This document shows positions 9,101 through 10,839 of a DNA stretch of 10,839 nt, one piece after another. The stretch comes from Phoronis ovalis. Its lineage: Eukaryota; Phoronida; Phoronidae. How positions within the stretch are numbered: position 1 is the first letter of the stretch; the number at the start of each line of letters is the position of its first letter. The translations under genes and the position numbers were made by a program. The DNA lies in NCBI GenBank assembly GCA_028565635.1, contig JAOXYB010059346.1, positions 1 to 10,839 on the forward strand. The letters run 5' to 3'. The notes under the pieces are model-generated. The model was not told the origin of the DNA, did not search any database, and saw only the letters and a list, made by a program, of their open reading frames with translations.

Positions 9101-9270
9101 GACTTTAAAAATGCGGTTGAATCTACTTGATTGCCATTTTGACTCATCTGTCTCAAACGGGACAAATACAATGACATCCGATTATTCAAATCACGTAGTT
9201 CCTGTTTTTCTTGCAAGCGAGAGAAGGTTACATTGCTATGAATACAACCTGACATTACTTGGCCACTCAT
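3108..9270 (-). CDS. lamin-like intermediate filament protein, seven-exon gene model (482 aa)
   Basis: The join is 9270-9032, 7773-7495, 6950-6668, 5983-5858, 4967-4747, 3784-3537 and 3160-3108, with phases 2, 2, 0, 0, 2 and 1 agreeing at every junction. The product would polymerise through an alpha-helical coiled-coil rod. The order is a short head (1-18), coil 1A (about 19-55), coil 1B ending near 210, linker L12, coil 2 ending in the helix-termination motif (about 353-382), and a tail (384-482). The rod matches human lamin A throughout, including the 42 coil-1B residues that vertebrate cytoplasmic filaments lack. Long coil 1B is known from lamins and many invertebrate cytoplasmic filaments. 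The Ig-fold tail domain, a basic nuclear localisation signal and a C-terminal CaaX box are not visible, so I favour a cytoplasmic, lamin-derived filament over a true lamin. Family assignment is very sure. The first and last exons are less sure. Confidence 0.88.
3161..3536 (-). other. proposed intron 6 of the IF gene
   Basis: This 376-nt phase-1 intron starts at the strong donor GTAAGA and ends CTACATCTTTAG. It is AT-rich. A 62-codon plus-strand frame (3289-3477) inside it looks like chance. The intron stands or falls with the proposed terminal exon. Confidence 0.5.
3537..3784 (-). CDS. IF gene exon 6: Ser/Pro-rich tail
   Basis: The acceptor TCATTTTAG (AG at 3786-3785) joins in phase 2 to complete Arg383. 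The first residues RLKLPPLLTSS mirror lamin A RLRLSPSPTSQ just after the rod, but the Ser-Pro pair used as a mitotic phosphorylation site in lamins is replaced by Pro-Pro. The rest (to residue 465) is low-complexity and holds 12 prolines in 82 residues. It includes the proline-directed sites LPVSPVMR (Ser420) and VPTPAG (Thr440). No KKRK-type nuclear signal follows the rod, and nothing resembles the Ig-fold. The donor CATG|GTAAGA has GT at 3536-3535, leaving phase 1. If this donor is skipped, the frame runs a further 11 codons (10 residues and a stop) and ends at 3502. Confidence 0.85.
3785..4746 (-). other. intron 5 of the IF gene
   Basis: This 962-nt phase-2 intron runs from GTAACC to ATTTTAG. 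On the plus strand, a frame near 4076-4183 (around 35 codons, including VALFLYGIEETMKDTAYEKY) is open and looks mildly protein-like. It is too short to call, though it resembles the plus-strand fragments in introns 3 and 4 in character. Nothing else is visible. Confidence 0.8.
4747..4967 (-). CDS. IF gene exon 5: end of coil 2B with helix-termination motif (221-nt conserved exon)
   Basis: The acceptor is AATATTTAG (AG at 4969-4968) and the donor AG|GTAACC (GT at 4746-4745). The exon encodes residues 310-382 and two bases of Arg383. It contains the most diagnostic motif of the family: REFNNARDAHIPLKVEIESL continuing to RVMLEEEEKR, the counterpart of lamin A [20 protein letters not shown] continuing to RKLLEGEEER. 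The TYRKLLEGEE consensus is degenerate (SLRVMLEEEE), so the rod end is divergent, but the spacing is exact. The length of 221 nt and phase 0 to 2 are identical to the matching lamin and vimentin exon. The alignment over all 73 residues needs no gap. Confidence 0.93.
5102..5500 (+). pseudogene. unrecognised plus-strand open frame inside intron 4
   Basis: A stop-free stretch of 132 codons on the strand opposite the host gene runs from 5102 to TAA at 5498-5500. A strong acceptor-like tract TTTTTTCTCCTGCTTGCCAG ends at 5152. From there 115 codons read DNCKDIGGYFVTWTPSVPVG and on through IIWIRIKRYLRHEIGKYLRP, CGISAVVEQF and ILCMVPLMVN. AATAAA lies about 50 nt after the stop. The composition (Trp, Cys, Gly, His) is more protein-like than random AT-rich sequence. 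I recognise no domain. The opposite strand is also open over 5176-5409, which weakens the case. It may be the last exon of a nested gene, a pseudogene piece or chance. The short repeat TTGAGACAT recurs in it. Confidence 0.35.
5579..5707 (+). pseudogene. second plus-strand coding-like fragment in intron 4
   Basis: This 42-codon open frame follows an acceptor-like TTTAATTTACAATTAG (AG at 5588-5589). It reads WKNADLILNSWLPSMLRHGR, then GNNLPKPGFEYSQ, and stops at TAG 5705-5707. It lies 78 bp after the larger plus-strand frame on the same strand and has a similar protein-like composition, so both could derive from one decayed sequence. No family is recognised, and chance cannot be excluded at this length. 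Confidence 0.25.
5858..5983 (-). CDS. IF gene exon 4: coil 2 (126-nt conserved exon)
   Basis: This exon is too short to stand out as an ORF. It is bounded by acceptor ATTTTATTTTAG (AG at 5985-5984) and donor CAG|GTAAGA (GT at 5857-5856), both strong. It encodes 42 residues, 268-309, from LASLRIQMSEDSKSLE to KIRSLQGQ, and aligns gap-free with lamin A 271-312, which ends QLSQLQKQ. Its length of exactly 126 nt and its phase 0/0 equal the corresponding exon of lamin and vimentin-type genes. That is strong independent support for the gene model. Confidence 0.92.
5984..6667 (-). other. intron 3 of the IF gene
   Basis: This 684-nt phase-0 intron lies between GTAAGT and TTTTAG. Apart from the plus-strand coding-like stretch at 6346-6603, it is AT-rich sequence without a visible repeat or conserved motif. 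Confidence 0.85.
6346..6603 (+). pseudogene. plus-strand coding-like fragment with one internal stop, in intron 3
   Basis: After an acceptor-like TTTTTTCTCCCATACAG (ending 6363), the frame reads WSLYLQYFSKDGGCEIKSKN, then IFPDGFFCQELDI. It meets one TAG, continues as LGFLYFKSNCQRATGCTIAE and YIKGYGENYCGDVLIFCPSR, and ends at a TAG near 6603. Cys, Gly, Asp and Glu content is high for this AT-rich background. A different frame across the same stretch (from ATG 6395) is open without a stop but looks less protein-like. This could be a broken gene or mobile-element fragment inserted in the host intron on the opposite strand. I do not recognise the protein. Confidence 0.35.
6668..6950 (-). CDS. IF gene exon 3: end of coil 1B, linker L12, start of coil 2
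   Basis: This 283-nt exon encodes residues 174-267. The acceptor is AATTTTCAG (AG at 6952-6951), and the donor is GTAAGT with GT at 6667-6666, a full consensus. The opening residues YEKEVVMRQEAEDKANQLKQ, followed by KVDFDTEIY, match lamin A from 183 onward (the [21 protein letters not shown] region). The later part, LHEMLQRVRESAELELKRYQ, matches the lamin segment [20 protein letters not shown]. Between the two blocks lies ESSRPDNSS, where lamin has a shorter linker, so linker L12 is about 6 residues longer here. Pro, Ser and Asn there fit a non-helical linker. The 3' boundary falls at the conserved phase-0 intron after lamin codon 270. Confidence 0.92.
6951..7494 (-). other. intron 2 of the IF gene
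   Basis: This 544-nt phase-2 intron runs from GTTAAA to TTTTCAG. It is AT-rich with long A and T runs (for example 7200-7260). I see no coding stretch, inverted repeat or tandem repeat in it. Confidence 0.85.
7495..7773 (-). CDS. IF gene exon 2: most of coil 1B
   Basis: This 279-nt exon encodes residues 81-172 plus split Arg codons on both sides. It is bounded by an acceptor TTGTTTAG (AG at 7775-7774) and a donor AG|GTTAAA (GT at 7494-7493). Its 93 residues align without a gap to lamin A 90-182; the best block is LQRTLSEKERLL against LEALLNSKEAAL. It is almost uninterrupted heptad coiled coil, rich in Glu, Lys, Arg, Gln and Asn. The exact lamin length shows that the six heptads missing from vertebrate cytoplasmic filaments are present. 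Lamin A has introns after codons 119 and 171 in this stretch. Here the stretch is one exon with its own boundaries at lamin positions 89 and 182, so intron positions differ in this half of the rod. Confidence 0.92.
7899..8293. mobile_element. MITE-like element with terminal inverted repeats
   Basis: The left end reads TGGTCATTAATAGACTA and then TTTGCATGCACTTG. The reverse complement of the right end reads TGGTCTTTAATAGACTA and then, after a 4-bp GCTA interruption, TTTGCATGCACTTG. That is an inverted repeat of about 31 bp, with one mismatch and one 4-bp gap, enclosing 395 bp. The element is too short to code for a transposase and has no ORF of note, so it would be a non-autonomous copy moved by enzymes from elsewhere. 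It differs from its surroundings in having GC-richer patches (for example 7975-8020). No clear target-site duplication is visible. Confidence 0.8.
8293..8345. repeat. 11-bp perfect hairpin at the element edge
   Basis: ATTTGATCACT at 8293-8303 is the exact reverse complement of AGTGATCAAAT at 8335-8345, with a 31-nt AT-rich loop. The left arm starts on the last base of the neighbouring inverted-repeat element. It could be a remnant of another insertion or a target preference. It is a structural observation only. Confidence 0.7.
9032..9270 (-). CDS. IF gene exon 1: head and coil 1A
   Basis: The ATG at 9270-9268 gives an 18-residue head, followed by the coil 1A start LQEKQELRDLNNRMSLYL, the counterpart of the lamin LQEKEDLQELNDRLAVYI. 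The LNDR-type motif reads LNNR, and the usual IDKVR or IDRVR follows as LSRLR. The exon closes with YEQELESVR, equal to lamin A YEAELGDAR (residues 81-89). The donor is AG|GTAAAT with GT at 9031-9030, so the exon ends in phase 2 inside the Arg codon. Relative to lamin A there is about one extra residue near linker L1. The first Met is chosen because an in-frame TAA lies at 9304-9306, 11 codons upstream. The head lacks the Ser-Pro mitotic site found before the rod in classical lamins. A longer spliced head is possible (see 9341-9494). Confidence 0.85.
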
Positions 9271-9340
9271 TTCTGTTTCTTTTGGGATTTCGTTAAATGT
9301 AGTTTAATTATGTTGACTGGCTGGTTCCTGATACTGATAC

Positions 9341-9494
9341 CTTTCTAAAGGTAAATTTTGTTCTGAATTATTTATATGAGATTCTGCAAAATCCTGCAAC
9401 CTGTCAATAGATGAGTCTAGATTTTCAGTTTCATTCACAATTTGTTGATTTTCGAACAACTCTGTATCTTTCTCTTTTTCAGTGTCTGTTTGAC
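9341..9494 (-). other. coding-like upstream exon segment in the IF frame (5' UTR or longer head)
   Basis: After an acceptor-like TATATATCCTAG (AG at 9496-9495), the frame used by exon 1 is open for 62 codons (9492-9307). It reads QTDTEKEKDTELFENQQIV and onward, rich in Glu, Asp, Gln and Asn, until TAA at 9304-9306. A possible 105-nt intron, with donor GAAAG|GTATCA (GT at 9340-9339) and acceptor TATTCATAG (AG at 9237-9236), removes both the TAA and the first Met. It keeps the frame, giving a head ending in LPLESNVTFSRLQEKQ. No in-frame ATG lies in the segment, so that model needs another upstream exon. In the alternative it is leader RNA: a TTTATATA motif (9510-9503) lies just upstream, and a six-codon upstream ORF (9434-9417, including its stop) lies within. 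Confidence 0.45.
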
Positions 9495-9788
9495 CTAGGA
9501 TATATAAAACTTTAAGTTTGATTAACTACAATTTCTTTACTTTGTACAGACGGTTTCTGAAGTCTTGAAAATTGGATATTGTTATTCTTGTTTGGGACTG
9601 CTTAGGACTAATGTATTTGATAGAATACCCACTCTGTTTAAGACTACCATGTGATGTTGAATACAACTAGCTGTAACGGGAATTAATATCTAATCCTTAT
9701 TTTTTGACAACCCCGATTCTTCAAGTTGATATTTATTTGGATGACTGAAATATGTGTCATATACATAAGTGTACGACCGCTCTATATT
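9495..9788. other. 5' flank of the IF gene
   Basis: This AT-rich stretch upstream of the exon 1 region contains TTTATATA on the minus strand (9510-9503), which could be a TATA element or simply part of an intron end. No convincing upstream coding exon with ATG and donor was found. Confidence 0.5.
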
Positions 9789-10075
9789 GGGTATTAATGC
9801 TTCTCAGGGTCCCTGCTTGCAATGGAGTATATATTTCAATCCTGGACGCTCGATCGCAGTGGGGTATATGCTCACTGCTAACAACGGATCCTAAAAATCT
9901 AACAACGGGTCCCAGAAATTATATTTCCTTATAAAGGGTATGTTTTGCCATGGGTGTTACTAAAGGGGTATGTTTTAGACATCTTTCTGACAATTAATGG
10001 GATATGTTTTCAGCCATCCTTTGGACAACGGGGTATATGCTTTTTGCCATGACTGGCTTGCATTGGGTATAGGGT
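9789..10075. repeat. degenerate minisatellite, period about 29-37 bp
   Basis: A GGGGTATRTTTT-like core recurs at 9789, 9824, 9861, 9936, 9965, 9999, 10030 and 10065, mostly 29-37 bp apart, with weaker GGATCC/GGGTCC-type units at 9886 and 9907. The G-richness of one strand contrasts with the flanks. The 60-codon plus-strand frame here (9752-9934) is an effect of the repeat, not a gene. Confidence 0.65.
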
Positions 10076-10237
10076 TTTGAGGCCTGGGTCTCACCCCTGT
10101 ACCACAAATACTATAAAGTGCCGCCCTCTAGGAATTTTTCCATTAAATTCCACAAGCCTTAGAAACCAATGGTTTTAAATGTAAAAAGAGACAGAAATTA
10201 TATATAAGGCTAGTATTTTGTGACAAAAAAGTCAAGT

Positions 10238-10451
10238 GGAAACACCTGATCTGTGTTTTTCTTATGAAATGTTAATCCACAGGTAGACAATTTCAATAAG
10301 ATAAAGCAGCATGCTTTAGAAAGAGGATTTGTTACGGTAGGTTGCCATATGAATGACCTTACCCTTGCAGATCAAATGTAACTTTTAGGAGAACAAATGA
10401 AAACTATATCATCAAATTAAATGTTATTATTACATGCAGCCAGTTTAGTAT
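10238..10451 (+). repeat. dispersed repeat block B, right copy
   Basis: This is the counterpart of 276-497 in the same orientation. Here block B comes before block A, whereas at the left end A comes before B. Confidence 0.9.
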
Positions 10452-10619
10452 AATAATAGATTTGCAATTAAATGCATGATAAAGGCAACTAATTTGTTAA
10501 TGTTTTATGATGGGTGAGACTAATAGCAGCTATTACATGCAACCTTAAATTATAGATGTTTGTATTCAATGAATCCTACAGAAAACTGTGAAAGGAAGAA
10601 TGATTGTTCTTTGTGAAAA

Positions 10620-10839
10620 TTATAATCAAAGATTCAAAAATTAACATTTTTATCCACATTTTCCAGGCAAAACCTAAGTTTACTTGGCATCCTTAAATAA
10701 TTACACTCATAGGCTGTTACCAAATGACTGGCTATAGTTTAGTGTGATCGTGCCTTGTGTGATCGCGGAATCTAACTCCAGTCCCATAGCCAGGACTGTA
10801 GCTAAAATACAAACCTGACAGAAAGGCAGTGTTTTCAAG
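10620..10839 (+). repeat. dispersed repeat block A, right copy
   Basis: This is the counterpart of 1-212 in the same orientation, cut by the right window edge. It follows block B after 168 bp of AT-rich sequence (10452-10619) with at most weak similarity to the left end. Confidence 0.9.

Noticed and set aside
8928-9296. Plus-strand frame of 122 codons opposite exon 1
   Set aside because: It is the antisense shadow of exon 1, whose minus-strand translation has a clear family match.
1-10839. Reading the end repeats as LTRs of one 10-kb retroelement
   Set aside because: Block order is A-B at the left and B-A at the right. No gag, protease or reverse-transcriptase coding lies between them, and a multi-exon cellular gene does.

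Overview
The window is AT-rich, intron-containing animal nuclear DNA. Several mobile or foldback repeats lie in it, and there are no closely packed ORFs. The species cannot be fixed from the sequence. The gene content (an intermediate-filament gene with a lamin-length rod) and the dense small inverted-repeat elements point to an invertebrate metazoan.

The main feature is one gene on the minus strand, running from about 9494 or 9270 down to about 3108. Reading the exons by hand and joining them at GT/AG sites gives a 482-residue intermediate-filament protein in seven coding exons: 9032-9270, 7495-7773, 6668-6950, 5858-5983, 4747-4967, 3537-3784 and, less surely, 3108-3160. All reading phases agree across the joins. 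The rod aligns with human lamin A (recalled from memory) almost without gaps. Coil 1B has the full lamin length, there are 6 extra residues at linker L12 and about 1 near linker L1. Two exons have exactly the sizes conserved in lamin and vimentin-type genes (126 and 221 nt). The tail is short and rich in Ser and Pro. It shows no nuclear localisation signal, no lamin Ig-fold domain and no CaaX box, so the product is best described as a lamin-derived, probably cytoplasmic, intermediate-filament protein.

The N-terminus is uncertain. A coding-looking stretch in the same frame (9341-9492) lies upstream of the first Met and is cut off by a TAA at 9304-9306. It may be 5' UTR, or a longer acidic head joined through a 105-nt intron that removes the stop.

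The large introns hold other material. Intron 1 carries a 395-bp terminal-inverted-repeat element (7899-8293). Introns 3 and 4 contain protein-like open stretches on the plus strand (5102-5500, 5579-5707, 6346-6603) that I do not recognise; they may be fragments of a nested gene or pseudogene.

The region beyond the 3' end of the gene (1-3100) is repeat-dominated. In order it holds part of a dispersed repeat (1-497), a minus-strand retroposon tail with an AAT microsatellite, a 231-bp foldback (1201-1431), a minisatellite-bearing inverted-repeat element (1601-2018), a 147-bp tandem duplication (2413-2684) and another inverted-repeat element with a 7-bp flanking duplication (2764-3098). This last element sits directly after the proposed stop codon. 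The 5' side holds a degenerate minisatellite of about 33 bp (9789-10075). After it come second copies of the left-end dispersed repeat blocks, in the same orientation but reversed order (10238-10451 and 10620-10839). The whole gene is therefore bracketed by direct repeats.
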